From Saccharibacillus alkalitolerans (lineage in GTDB: Bacteria; Bacillota; Bacilli; Paenibacillales; Paenibacillaceae), in contig NZ_JAAFGS010000001.1 in NCBI RefSeq assembly GCF_011090185.1, forward strand, positions 186,001 through 250,000: 64,000 nucleotides of DNA, written 5' to 3'. The stretch's first letter is position 1, and every line of letters begins with the position of its first letter. The notes under the pieces were generated by a model, which was not told the DNA's origin, did not search any database, and worked only from the letters and a program-made list of their open reading frames with translations. Shown here piece after piece: positions 53,929 to 63,095 of this stretch. A program made the translations under genes and the position numbers.

Positions 53929-56328
53929 ATGCTGACAAAAAGAGTGAAAATGAGGACGCTTTTAATCGGAGGGGCTATTACCCTCTTTTTTCTCGTTCTT
54001 ATCGGACGGATTTTTTTCCTGCAGGTCGTTCAGGGAGACTTCTGGCACGAGACGGCCGTAAAGCAGTGGTCGGCCTCCAAAGTGCTGCGCGCCGAGCGCG
54101 GGGCGATCACGGATCGCAACGGTAAGGAGCTGGCGGTCGATTCGCCGGCTTACTCCGTCGTCGTGGAACCGAATATCATCGCCCAGCGGGGGACGGCCGA
54201 AGACGTCGTGAAGATTTTGCACGAGAAGCTGGGCGTACCCGAAGAGAAACTTCGCGAAATGGTCGTCCGCAAGTATGAGAAAGACAGCAAAAACGGAACT
54301 TACAAAAAAGGCGATTACAGCGTATGGGTCGAAGTTCGTCCTCAAGGATGGAAGATCGACGGCGATCTGAAAGCGGAGATCGAATCGTCCATCGCCGCCG
54401 TCCGTCAGGATAAGGGATTGAAAGAAACCGCCGATATCGGCATCGTATTCGACGATCAGATCAAGCGCTTTTATCCGCAGCACACGCTGGCGGCGAACGT
54501 GCTGGGCTTCGTCGACAACGAAGGCAACCCGAAATACGGCATCGAATCTTATTTCGAAAAAGAGCTGAAAGGCATCGACGGCAAAATCGCGTATCAGCGC
54601 GATGCGAAAGGCGTCGAACTTCCCGACGGCAAAAGCGAGATCGTGCCGCCCAAAGACGGCTCGTCGATTCAGTTGACGATCGACAGCACGATCCAGTATT
54701 ATGCCGAACAGGCGGCGAAGAAGGCTTTCGAGAAATATCAGCCGAAAAGCATCTCCGTCATTGCGGCCGACCCGAATACGATGGACATTTTGGCGATGGT
54801 CAACATGCCGACATTCAATCCGAATAACTATTCGGACGCGAAGAAACTCGAAGATTTCAACAACCTCGCGGTTACGGCCATGTACGAACCGGGATCGACG
54901 TTCAAGATTGTCACGCTGTCCGCGGCCGTGCAGGAAGGGAAGTTCGATCCGAACGACCATTATCAATCTGGGGCCATCAAAGTCGGGCGCCAGACCGTGC
55001 ACGACGTCAGCCGCAATTGGGGCACTCTCAGTTACCTGGACGGCGTCAAACACTCCAGTAACGTAGCGTTCGTCAAGCTCGGCATGGAGAAGGTCGGCAC
55101 GAACAAACTGACCGAATATATCAAAAATTTCGGCTTCGGCGAAAAAACGGGCATTCAGCTTCCGGGCGAATTGACGGGCGTAATGAACGTGACGGAGAAA
55201 AGTCCGCTGATCGACCAGGCGGCGATTACGTTCGGCCATAACGTTACGGTCACGCCGATCCAGCAGATCGCCGCCATTTCGGCGGTCGCCAACGGCGGTC
55301 ATTTGCTTGAACCCCATATCGTCAAGTCCATAAGCAACCCGTTGACAGGCGAAGTGGAGAAGAAGAACGACGTCAAAAAGATCCGCGACGTGATTACGCC
55401 GGAGACGGCAAAAGCGGTCAGCGGATATTTGGAACAGGTCGTGTCCGACCAAAAAATCGGCACGGGACGCAACGCCTATATTCCGGGGTACCGGGTAGCG
55501 GGCAAGACCGGTACGGCGGAAAAACCGGTGGATGTCAAAGTCGACGGCAGCGCCTACAGCAAAAGCCGCGCCGTCGTCTCCTTTATCGGTTATGCGCCGG
55601 CCGACGACCCTAAAGTCGCCATCTTCTTCATGATCGACGAACCGAATGATCCGAAAGCGGGCGGCGGTTCGGCGGCGGCTCCTTACGTTCAGGAGATCAT
55701 GTCGCAGACGCTGGAATACATGGGCGTGCCGAAGAAGTTTTCGGACACCGAAATTCAAAGCGAAAGCCAAAATCCGGATTCCGGCAGCGCGCTGCTGAAA
55801 GTCACCGCCCCGAATCTGGTCAAAATGAGCGTGTCCGACGCCAAAGCGAAGCTTTTGGACGAAGGGATCGCTTACGAGCAGGTCGGCGCGGGCGCTGCGG
55901 TCATCGAGCAGTATCCGGCCGCGAACAGCGCCATGTACGCGGGGCAGAAGATTTATTTGCTCACGGAGAACAAAGAGGAAATGAAGGTGCCGGATCTGAC
56001 CGGGTTGTCTCTGCGCGACGCAGTCGATATTCTGGCGCTGTTGGACGTTTCGATCAGTACGAAAGGCTCCGGTTACGTCGCTTCGCAGAAATTGACCAAG
56101 GACGCGGAGGGCAAAAGGGTCGTAGTGCTGACTCTTAAATCCGCCAAGTCTACGGTGACCGGCAAAGACGATCCGGAAGGCGCGGATATATCGACCGGCG
56201 GCGAGGCGGTGGCGGAAGAGCCGGAAGACGGCGGAACGCAGGCCGAAGGCAGCCAACCTCTGGTTGAAGGAGGAACGGTGGCGCCGGCCGATCCCGCTCC
56301 GGAAAGCGAAGCTGCCCCGCTCAACTGA
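53929..56328 (+). CDS. pbpB: division-type penicillin-binding protein with two PASTA domains
   Basis: 799-residue class B PBP (transpeptidase) for septal peptidoglycan. It has a short cytosolic part, one membrane helix (about 12-30), the dimerisation domain (from ERGAITDRNGKELAVDSPAYS) and the transpeptidase domain with S323-TFK, an SSN in VKHSSNVAFVKLG and K526-TG. Two C-terminal PASTA domains (about 625-680 and 685-740) and an acidic tail follow. Two PASTA domains suggest PBP2B rather than SpoVD; no second PBP gene follows, unlike in spore-formers. ATG 53929 follows GGGAGG. Confidence 0.92.
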   Translation: MLTKRVKMRTLLIGGAITLFFLVLIGRIFFLQVVQGDFWHETAVKQWSASKVLRAERGAITDRNGKELAVDSPAYSVVVEPNIIAQRGTAEDVVKILHEKLGVPEEKLREMVVRKYEKDSKNGTYKKGDYSVWVEVRPQGWKIDGDLKAEIESSIAAVRQDKGLKETADIGIVFDDQIKRFYPQHTLAANVLGFVDNEGNPKYGIESYFEKELKGIDGKIAYQRDAKGVELPDGKSEIVPPKDGSSIQLTIDSTIQYYAEQAAKKAFEKYQPKSISVIAADPNTMDILAMVNMPTFNPNNYSDAKKLEDFNNLAVTAMYEPGSTFKIVTLSAAVQEGKFDPNDHYQSGAIKVGRQTVHDVSRNWGTLSYLDGVKHSSNVAFVKLGMEKVGTNKLTEYIKNFGFGEKTGIQLPGELTGVMNVTEKSPLIDQAAITFGHNVTVTPIQQIAAISAVANGGHLLEPHIVKSISNPLTGEVEKKNDVKKIRDVITPETAKAVSGYLEQVVSDQKIGTGRNAYIPGYRVAGKTGTAEKPVDVKVDGSAYSKSRAVVSFIGYAPADDPKVAIFFMIDEPNDPKAGGGSAAAPYVQEIMSQTLEYMGVPKKFSDTEIQSESQNPDSGSALLKVTAPNLVKMSVSDAKAKLLDEGIAYEQVGAGAAVIEQYPAANSAMYAGQKIYLLTENKEEMKVPDLTGLSLRDAVDILALLDVSISTKGSGYVASQKLTKDAEGKRVVVLTLKSAKSTVTGKDDPEGADISTGGEAVAEEPEDGGTQAEGSQPLVEGGTVAPADPAPESEAAPLN

Positions 56329-56339
56329 GTTTTCGCACA

Positions 56340-56384
56340 GCCCGGGCCTGCCATCGGCGGGCTCGGGCATTTTGCGGCCCGAGC
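56340..56384 (+). promoter_or_regulatory. alternative hairpins between pbpB and murE
   Basis: The middle strand GCTCGGGC (56361-56368) can pair upstream, as part of GGCGGGCTCGGGC with GCCCGGGCCTGCC (56340-56352), or downstream with GCCCGAGC (56377-56384). Only one can form at a time. There is just ATTTTG after the first stem, so it is at most a weak terminator; attenuation is possible but unproven. Confidence 0.45.
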
Positions 56385-56426
56385 ATGCAAGGAAGACGGC
56401 ATAAAAAGACGAGAAGGAGAGAATAA

Positions 56427-57917
56427 ATGATGCGATTGGAGCAATTGGCACAGCAGCTGATTTCCGCCAGGCTGATCGGCAGCGGAGAAACGGAATGCGG
56501 AGGAATCGAGATCGATTCCCGCAAAGTGGAGAAAGGCGACCTGTTTATCTGCCTTCCGGGATTTACCGTGGACGGGCACGATTACGCGAAGCAGGCCGAA
56601 GAAAAAGGAGCGGCGGCGCTTGTCGTCGAACGGCAGCTCGACACGAAGCTGCCGCAGCTGCTCGTGCGGGACAGCCGGATGGCGATGGCCGTGCTGGCCA
56701 ACGCTTTCTACGGCGAACCGAGCCGCAAAATGCGCATGATCGGCGTTACCGGTACGAACGGCAAAACGACGACGACGTACCTGATCGAGCGGATCATGCA
56801 GGATCACGGCGTGAAGACGGGGTTGATCGGAACGATCCAGATGCGCTACGACGGCGAGACGTTCCCGATGTCCGGCACGACGCCGGAATCGCTCGGCCTG
56901 CAGCGTTCGCTGGCCGACATGGCCGGCCGCGGCGTGGAATGCTGCGTGATGGAAGTATCTTCGCACGCTCTGGAGCAGGGTCGCGTCAAAGGCACGGATT
57001 ACCGGACGGCCGTCTTCACGAACTTGACGCAGGATCATTTGGATTACCATCATTCCATGGAAGAGTATCGCGCGGCAAAAGGACTCTTCTTTGCTCGTTT
57101 GGGCAATTCGCTGCCTGCGGATCCGTCCGAGCGCAAATACGCCGTATTGAACGCGGACGATGAAGCTTCGGCGGAATTCGCCAAAGTAACGGCGGCCGAG
57201 GTGCTGACTTACGGCGTCGAAAGCGAATGCGACGTACGTGCTTCCAACATCAAAATCACGGCGCAGGGCACGTTCTTCCATGTCGATACGTTCAAAGGTT
57301 CCGCGGACATTCAACTGCGGATGGTCGGCAAATTCAATGTATACAATGCGCTGGCGGCAATCTCCGCGGCGCTGATCGAAGGCGTGCCGCTGGAAGAGAT
57401 CAAGACCAGCCTGGAAGCGGTCGCCGGCGTCGACGGGCGCGTCGAAGCGGTCGATGCCGGACAGCCTTTCGCCATTATCGTCGATTACGCGCATACGCCG
57501 GACGGACTGGAAAACGTGCTGCGCACCGTCGTCGAATTCGCGGAAAAGCGGGTGCTGTGCGTGTTCGGCTGCGGCGGAGACCGCGATCGCACGAAGCGTC
57601 CGATCATGGGACGGATCGCGGTCAAATACAGCGACCTGACTTTCGTGACGTCGGACAATCCGCGGACCGAAGATCCGGACGCCATCTTGAAAGACATCGA
57701 AGCGGGCTTGATCGAGGACGGCGTCGACAAGAGCCGCTACACGCTCATCGTGGACCGGGCCGAAGCGATCCGGCGCGCCGTCGAAGAAGCGCAGCCGGGA
57801 GACGTCGTGCTGATTGCGGGCAAAGGACACGAGACGTATCAATTGGTCGGCAAACAAGTGCTGGACTTCGACGACAGGCTCGTCGCGGCGGATGCGGTAA
57901 GGGGAGTCGCGAAGTGA
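56427..57917 (+). CDS. murE: UDP-MurNAc-tripeptide synthetase MurE (meso-DAP type)
   Basis: 496-residue ligase adding the third amino acid to the peptidoglycan precursor. ATP site GVTGTNGKTTTTYLIE is near 107-122. The DNPR motif at 410-413 (TSDNPRTEDPD) is the signature for meso-diaminopimelate, so the wall peptide is DAP-type. ATG 56427 (a second ATG follows at once) is preceded by AGAAGGAGAG. The stop overlaps murF as GTGA. Confidence 0.96.
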   Translation: MMRLEQLAQQLISARLIGSGETECGGIEIDSRKVEKGDLFICLPGFTVDGHDYAKQAEEKGAAALVVERQLDTKLPQLLVRDSRMAMAVLANAFYGEPSRKMRMIGVTGTNGKTTTTYLIERIMQDHGVKTGLIGTIQMRYDGETFPMSGTTPESLGLQRSLADMAGRGVECCVMEVSSHALEQGRVKGTDYRTAVFTNLTQDHLDYHHSMEEYRAAKGLFFARLGNSLPADPSERKYAVLNADDEASAEFAKVTAAEVLTYGVESECDVRASNIKITAQGTFFHVDTFKGSADIQLRMVGKFNVYNALAAISAALIEGVPLEEIKTSLEAVAGVDGRVEAVDAGQPFAIIVDYAHTPDGLENVLRTVVEFAEKRVLCVFGCGGDRDRTKRPIMGRIAVKYSDLTFVTSDNPRTEDPDAILKDIEAGLIEDGVDKSRYTLIVDRAEAIRRAVEEAQPGDVVLIAGKGHETYQLVGKQVLDFDDRLVAADAVRGVAK

Positions 57918-59332
57918 TCGAACGGACACTCGGCCAGGTAGCCGATATGTGCGGAGGCCGGCTGCTCGATTCCGCCTTTGCGGGGCGGAAAGTCGTCGGC
58001 GTCTCCATCGATTCCCGCAAGATCGGCGAAGGTTGCCTTTTTGTGCCGCTGGGCGGCTCGAAAGCGGACGGACACAGTTACGTGGCCGGATCGCTGCAGG
58101 AGGGAGCGGCGGGTTCGCTCTGGCAGCGGGGGCGCGAAGGCGCCCCGGGCGGAGCGCTGATCGAAGTGGACGACGTGCTCGAAGCGCTGCAAAAGCTGGC
58201 TTCGGCGTATTTGCTGGCGAGCGGAGCGAAAGTCGTCGGCATTACGGGCAGCAACGGCAAGACGACGACCAAGGACATGGTGTTTGCGCTTTTGGCGACG
58301 TCGATGCGGGTTCATAAGACGCAGGGCAACTTCAACAATCATCTGGGACTGCCTCTGACGCTGCTCGCCATGCCGGAAGAGACGGACGTCGTCGTGTTGG
58401 AAATGGGAATGAGCGACCTCGGCGAGATCGCCTTGTTGGCCAAAATCGCGCCGCCGGACTTGGCGATCGTGACGAACATCGGCGAATCCCATCTGCTGAA
58501 CCTGGGCAGCCGGGAAAATATCGCACGGGCCAAGCTGGAGATCGCTTCCGGCACGAAGCCGGGCGGGCTGCTCGTGTACAACGGCGACGAACCGCTGCTC
58601 CCCCTTGTCTTAAAAGAGCTTGAAGGGACGCTGCCCGAAGGGCTGCGCACGTTCACGTTCGGTCTTGGCGAGGACAACGACGATTATCCGACGGGCATGA
58701 TGCAGCGGGGCGGAGGCATGACGTTTACGGCGCGGAGCGAAGGCGACATCTGTTTTTCGCTGCCGATACTCGGCAGCCACAACGTCACGAACGCCCTGGC
58801 GGCGATGGCGGCGGCCAGAGCGTTCGGCGTCGATGCCCCGGCGATGAAGGAAGGGTTGGCGGGAATGCAGCTGACCGGCATGCGGATCGAACGGCTGACG
58901 GGCGTATCCGGCCTGACGCTCCTGAACGACGCTTATAATTCGAGCCCGACCTCGGCCCGCGCGGCGATCGACGTGTTGGCCGGTCTGGAAGGCTACGCGT
59001 CGAAGGTGCTCGTGTTGGGCGATATGCTGGAGCTGGGAGAAAACGAGCGCGAATTCCATCGGGAGATCGGCCGCTACGCGGGACGCGCGGGGCTCGACGC
59101 CGTTTACGCCTTCGGTCCGCTGTCCGCCGATTCGGCGGAAGGCGCCCGGGAAATTCTCGGCATGCAGGCGGTGCATGCTTTTACCGATAAGGCAGAGATG
59201 ATCGGGCATCTTCTCGCGAATTTGAAGCCGGAGGATGCGGTGCTTGTCAAGGCTTCGAGAGGGATGAAGCTGGAAGAAGTGGTCTACGCGCTCCGGGACG
59301 AGCCGCTGACCGGAGAAGCGGGCGGGGCTTAA
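57914..59332 (+). CDS. murF: UDP-MurNAc-tripeptide:D-Ala-D-Ala ligase
   Basis: 472-residue ligase that completes the UDP-MurNAc-pentapeptide. N-terminal domain with VVGVSIDSRKIGEGCLFVPLGG, ATP site GITGSNGKTTTKDM (about 111-124), then FNNHLGLPLTLL and LLNDAYNSSPTSARAAI. The start is GTG 57914, overlapping the murE stop by four bases, which couples translation. Confidence 0.95.
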   Translation: MIERTLGQVADMCGGRLLDSAFAGRKVVGVSIDSRKIGEGCLFVPLGGSKADGHSYVAGSLQEGAAGSLWQRGREGAPGGALIEVDDVLEALQKLASAYLLASGAKVVGITGSNGKTTTKDMVFALLATSMRVHKTQGNFNNHLGLPLTLLAMPEETDVVVLEMGMSDLGEIALLAKIAPPDLAIVTNIGESHLLNLGSRENIARAKLEIASGTKPGGLLVYNGDEPLLPLVLKELEGTLPEGLRTFTFGLGEDNDDYPTGMMQRGGGMTFTARSEGDICFSLPILGSHNVTNALAAMAAARAFGVDAPAMKEGLAGMQLTGMRIERLTGVSGLTLLNDAYNSSPTSARAAIDVLAGLEGYASKVLVLGDMLELGENEREFHREIGRYAGRAGLDAVYAFGPLSADSAEGAREILGMQAVHAFTDKAEMIGHLLANLKPEDAVLVKASRGMKLEEVVYALRDEPLTGEAGGA

Positions 59333-59339
59333 GCGGCAT

Positions 59340-60305
59340 ATGGATTTGCAGCTTTTGGTTCTGACCGCCGCCGTATCGTTTCTTCTTGCCGTCCTGGCAG
59401 GTCCTCTGTGCATTCCGCTGCTGCAGCGCCTGAAGCTCGGGCAGCAGGTGCGCGGGGAAGGGCCGCAGGGCCATTTGAAAAAAGCGGGCACCCCCACCAT
59501 GGGAGGGGTTGTCATTCTGCTGGCGTTCACGCTGGCCTTTGTCAAATTTTCCGTCGTCAATACCGAATTTTACGTTCTGCTGGTCGTGACGTTGGGCTTC
59601 GGCCTGGTGGGACTGCTGGACGATCTGATCAAAATTTTGAAAAAGCGTTCGCTCGGACTGACTTCGCTGCAAAAGCTTGCGGGTCAGCTGCTGTTCTCGG
59701 CGATCGCCTGCCGGATGCTGATCGGTTCGGGACACAGCACGGCACTCTCGGTTCCGGGCATTTCGTTTTCGTTCGATTGGGGACCTTGGTTTTATTATCC
59801 GTTCGTCGTACTGATGCTGCTGGCGATATCCAACGCGGTCAACTTCACCGACGGCGTGGACGGGCTGCTGTCCTCGGTCAGCGCTCCGGCGTTCGGGGCA
59901 TACGCCCTGATCGCCATGCAGGCGACGCAGTTTCCGTCGGCGCTCGGCGCTTCGGCGATGGCCGGAGCGGTGCTCGGCTTCCTGGTCTACAACGCTCATC
60001 CCGCGAAAGTGTTTATGGGCGATACCGGCTCGCTGGGGATCGGCGGGGCGCTCGGCATGATCGCGGTCCTGACGAAACACGAGTTTTTGTTCCTCGTGAT
60101 CGGCGGCGTCTTCGTGATCGAGATGCTGTCCGTCGTGCTCCAGGTTCTCTCGTTCAAAACGCGCGGCAAGCGGATTTTCAAAATGAGTCCGATTCATCAT
60201 CATTATGAGTTGTCCGGCTGGTCGGAATGGCGCATCGTCGTCGTCTTTTTCGGCGTCTCGCTTCTTCTGGCCGTGTTCGGGCTGTATCTCGACAAGGGGC
60301 TGTAA
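59340..60305 (+). CDS. mraY: phospho-MurNAc-pentapeptide transferase
   Basis: 321-residue polytopic enzyme making lipid I from UDP-MurNAc-pentapeptide and undecaprenyl phosphate. About ten membrane helices. Signature stretches: KKAGTPTMGGVVIL, the aspartate-rich FGLVGLLDDLIKI, NFTDGVDGLLS, FMGDTGSLGIGGALG and the histidine-rich loop SPIHHHYE. ATG 59340 lies 7 bases after the murF stop. Confidence 0.97.
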   Translation: MDLQLLVLTAAVSFLLAVLAGPLCIPLLQRLKLGQQVRGEGPQGHLKKAGTPTMGGVVILLAFTLAFVKFSVVNTEFYVLLVVTLGFGLVGLLDDLIKILKKRSLGLTSLQKLAGQLLFSAIACRMLIGSGHSTALSVPGISFSFDWGPWFYYPFVVLMLLAISNAVNFTDGVDGLLSSVSAPAFGAYALIAMQATQFPSALGASAMAGAVLGFLVYNAHPAKVFMGDTGSLGIGGALGMIAVLTKHEFLFLVIGGVFVIEMLSVVLQVLSFKTRGKRIFKMSPIHHHYELSGWSEWRIVVVFFGVSLLLAVFGLYLDKGL

Positions 60306-60309
60306 AAAG

Positions 60310-61740
60310 ATGGAACATCCAAAAGAGTATGCAAACCGGGAAGTCGTCGTACTGGGGTTGGCCCGCAGCGGGGTATCGGCCGCGAAGACGATGCACGCTT
60401 TCGGCGCGAAAGTGACGGTCAACGACCGGAAACCCCGCGAGGAAAGCCCGGAAGCGGCCGTTCTGGAAGAGCTGGGCGTGACGGTCGTGTGCGGAGGACA
60501 TCCCGACGGCCTGATTCACCCCGGCGTCTCCCTCGTGATCAAAAACCCGGGAATTCCTTATACGGCTCCTCCTGTGGCCGCGGCGCTGGAGCTGGGCATC
60601 GAGGTGGTGACGGAGGTAGAGATTGCTTACCATCTGTCGGCTGCGCCGATGATCGGCATCACCGGTTCGAACGGAAAAACGACGACGACGACCTGGATCG
60701 GCAACATGCTGGAAGCCGCCGGTTTGAATCCGATCGTTGCCGGCAATATCGGCACGCCGCTGTGCGATGCCGCATTGGAAGCGAAGGAAGACGATTGGCT
60801 GGTCGTCGAGCTCAGCAGTTTCCAACTTAAGGGAACGAAACAATTCGCTCCCCGCATCGCTTGCCTGCTGAACGTGGCGGAAACGCATTTGGACTATCAC
60901 GGTTCGATGGAAGATTATACGGCGTCCAAAGCCCGCATTTTCGTCAATCAGACGCCGGAAGACGTCAGCATCGTCAACTGGGACGATCCGTTCTGCCGCG
61001 ACCTGGTGCCATATTTGAAAGGGAAAATCGTTCCGTTTTCGATGAACGAGGAGCTTGTGCTGGAAGGCGTTTACGCTTCGCCTTCCTACTCGGCGGAAAG
61101 CGAGGCGGACGGACGGGCGATCGTATACCGCGACGCGGCGGGCGAACTGCACGAAATCATCCGCGTCTCCGAGATCGGCCTTCCGGGCTCCTACAACGCG
61201 GCGAACGCGATGGCGGCCGTCGCGGCGGCTATCGCGGCAGGGGTTGATCCGTCGGCGTTGAGAGGGCCGCTGGCTGCCTTCGGAGGCGTGGAGCACCGGC
61301 TCGAGTCGCTGGGCGAAGTCGGCGGAGTGTTTTATTACAACAATTCGAAAGCGACCAATTCCAAAGCGACGCTGACGGCGCTGTCCGCTTTCGAGCAGCC
61401 GGTCGTGCTGATCGCGGGCGGACTGGATCGGGGCTCCGATTACGAAGAGCTGCTGCCTGCGCTGCGGGATCAAGTCAAAGCGCTCGTGACGCTGGGAGAG
61501 ACGCGCGAGAAAATCGCGAACGTGGCCCGCCGGGCGGGGATCGATCGCATTGCGGTCATCGAACCCGATTCCGAGGGCTCCGAAGCGACGCTTCGCCGGG
61601 CGGTAAGCGAAGCGCGGCTGCTGGCCGAAAGCGGAGACACGGTGCTGCTGTCGCCGGCATGCGCGAGCTGGGACATGTTCGCCTCGTTCGAAGAACGCGG
61701 CCGGGTGTTCAAGGAAGCGGTTCGTTCGATATCCGAATAG
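60310..61740 (+). CDS. murD: UDP-MurNAc-L-alanine:D-glutamate ligase
   Basis: 476-residue ligase. N-terminal UDP-binding domain (VVVLGLARSGVSAAKTMHAFG), ATP site GITGSNGKTTTTTWIG (about 115-130), ETHLDYHGSMEDY, and a C-terminal domain with YNNSKATNSKATLTAL. ATG 60310 is 4 bases after the mraY stop; its ribosome site is weak (AAGGGG about 10 bases upstream), suggesting coupling to mraY. In most relatives spoVE or ftsW follows murD; here murG follows. Confidence 0.95.
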   Translation: MEHPKEYANREVVVLGLARSGVSAAKTMHAFGAKVTVNDRKPREESPEAAVLEELGVTVVCGGHPDGLIHPGVSLVIKNPGIPYTAPPVAAALELGIEVVTEVEIAYHLSAAPMIGITGSNGKTTTTTWIGNMLEAAGLNPIVAGNIGTPLCDAALEAKEDDWLVVELSSFQLKGTKQFAPRIACLLNVAETHLDYHGSMEDYTASKARIFVNQTPEDVSIVNWDDPFCRDLVPYLKGKIVPFSMNEELVLEGVYASPSYSAESEADGRAIVYRDAAGELHEIIRVSEIGLPGSYNAANAMAAVAAAIAAGVDPSALRGPLAAFGGVEHRLESLGEVGGVFYYNNSKATNSKATLTALSAFEQPVVLIAGGLDRGSDYEELLPALRDQVKALVTLGETREKIANVARRAGIDRIAVIEPDSEGSEATLRRAVSEARLLAESGDTVLLSPACASWDMFASFEERGRVFKEAVRSISE

Positions 61741-61756
61741 ACGGGGAGGAAGGCGT

Positions 61757-62890
61757 ATGCGCGTCGTATTGACCGGAGGCGGGACCGGGGGACATATTTA
61801 TCCCGCCCTTGCCATTGCCGAACAGTTGAAGGCGGATAAACCGGATACCGAATTTTTGTATATCGGAGGCAAGCGAGGGCTTGAAAACACTATTGTGCCG
61901 AACTCGCAGATTCCGTTCGAGACCTTGGACATTACGGGATTTCGCCGCAGCCTGTCGGCCGATAATCTGAAGACCGTGCTCCGCTTCCTGCGGGGCGTGC
62001 AGGCTTCTTCGGAGCTGCTGGAAAAGTTCAAGCCGGACGTGGTGGTCGGCACGGGCGGTTACGTCTGCGGTCCGGTCGTTTACGCGGCCCATAAGCTGCG
62101 CATTCCGACGCTTATTCACGAACAAAACGCGATTCCGGGCTTGACCAACCGCTTTTTAAGCCGTTACGTCAGCACGGTGGCCGTCAGCTTCGACGGGACG
62201 CAGGATCAGTTTCCGCGAGCCCGAAGAGTGATGTACAGCGGGAATCCGCGGGCGACTACGGTAAGAAACGCTTCCGCATCCGAAGGATTCCGCCTGCTCG
62301 GGCTTTCTCAAGGATCGCCGATCGTGCTCGTGGTCGGAGGGAGCATCGGTGCCAAGGCGATCAATGAAGCGATGCTGCAAATGATCCCCGACATCATCCG
62401 CATGCCGGACGTGCAGTTCGTGTACGTCACGGGCAAGCGCTACTACGAGGAAGCGAAACGCAGTATCGACGAGGCGCCGTGGGTCACGCCGGCAAATCTG
62501 CGCGTTCTGCCTTACGTGGAACGGATGCCTGAAGTGCTGGCCGCTTCGATGCTTGTGATCAGCCGTGCCGGCGCGTCTTTTCTGGCGGAAGTGACCTCGC
62601 TCGGCATCCCTGCGGTGCTGATTCCGTCGCCGAACGTGACGAACAATCACCAGGAAGTAAATGCAAGAGCGCTGGAAGACGACGGGGCCGCGATCGTGAT
62701 TCTGGAACGCGATCTGAACGGGCAAAGCCTGCTGACGGCCGTGGAAGCGATCGTGAACGACGAATATTTGCGCGCGAGAATGTCCGAATGCTCGGCCGCG
62801 CTGGGGAAGCCGGATTCGGCGGGAGTCATCGCTGCGGAACTGCGTAAGCTGGCGGTGCGCGCGGGAGCGATTCGCCGCGGAGCCTTGTGA
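61757..62890 (+). CDS. murG: lipid II synthase MurG
   Basis: 377-residue peripheral membrane glycosyltransferase adding GlcNAc to lipid I. The N-terminal loop MRVVLTGGGTGGHIYPALAIAE, GTGGYVCGPVVYAA, HEQNAIPGLTNR and the C-terminal GASFLAEVTSLGIPAVLIPSPNVTNNHQ (split donor-sugar site) are all present. ATG 61757 follows GGGGAGG. It is the last gene before a fresh promoter; murB, which usually follows, is absent. Confidence 0.96.
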   Translation: MRVVLTGGGTGGHIYPALAIAEQLKADKPDTEFLYIGGKRGLENTIVPNSQIPFETLDITGFRRSLSADNLKTVLRFLRGVQASSELLEKFKPDVVVGTGGYVCGPVVYAAHKLRIPTLIHEQNAIPGLTNRFLSRYVSTVAVSFDGTQDQFPRARRVMYSGNPRATTVRNASASEGFRLLGLSQGSPIVLVVGGSIGAKAINEAMLQMIPDIIRMPDVQFVYVTGKRYYEEAKRSIDEAPWVTPANLRVLPYVERMPEVLAASMLVISRAGASFLAEVTSLGIPAVLIPSPNVTNNHQEVNARALEDDGAAIVILERDLNGQSLLTAVEAIVNDEYLRARMSECSAALGKPDSAGVIAAELRKLAVRAGAIRRGAL

Positions 62891-62903
62891 ACGGTCTTCG
62901 TCT

Positions 62904-62931
62904 TTGCCATCGCGCGCGGCACGTGTATAAT
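62904..62931 (+). promoter_or_regulatory. promoter of divIB
   Basis: TTGCCA (62904-62909), 16-bp spacer, consensus TATAAT (62926-62931). It gives a leader of about 155 bases in the 205-base gap between murG and divIB. Confidence 0.72.
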
Positions 62932-63095
62932 GAACGTAACACAAAATTCAGTCGCCGATGGAAGCATGCGCAGTCAGTCAGCCGATCCCGGCTTGCCGGC
63001 TGCATCATGAATTTCGCGTACTGCGCAATTAACCGCTCCGCTTCGCCGGTCCTGTTCGGAATGGCGAAAGCCGGGCGGCCGGATGGAGAATGGCC

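Noticed and set aside
53929-56328. Calling the single PBP SpoVD
   Set aside because: Two PASTA domains and the position straight after ftsL fit the division PBP2B better; SpoVD usually has one PASTA domain.
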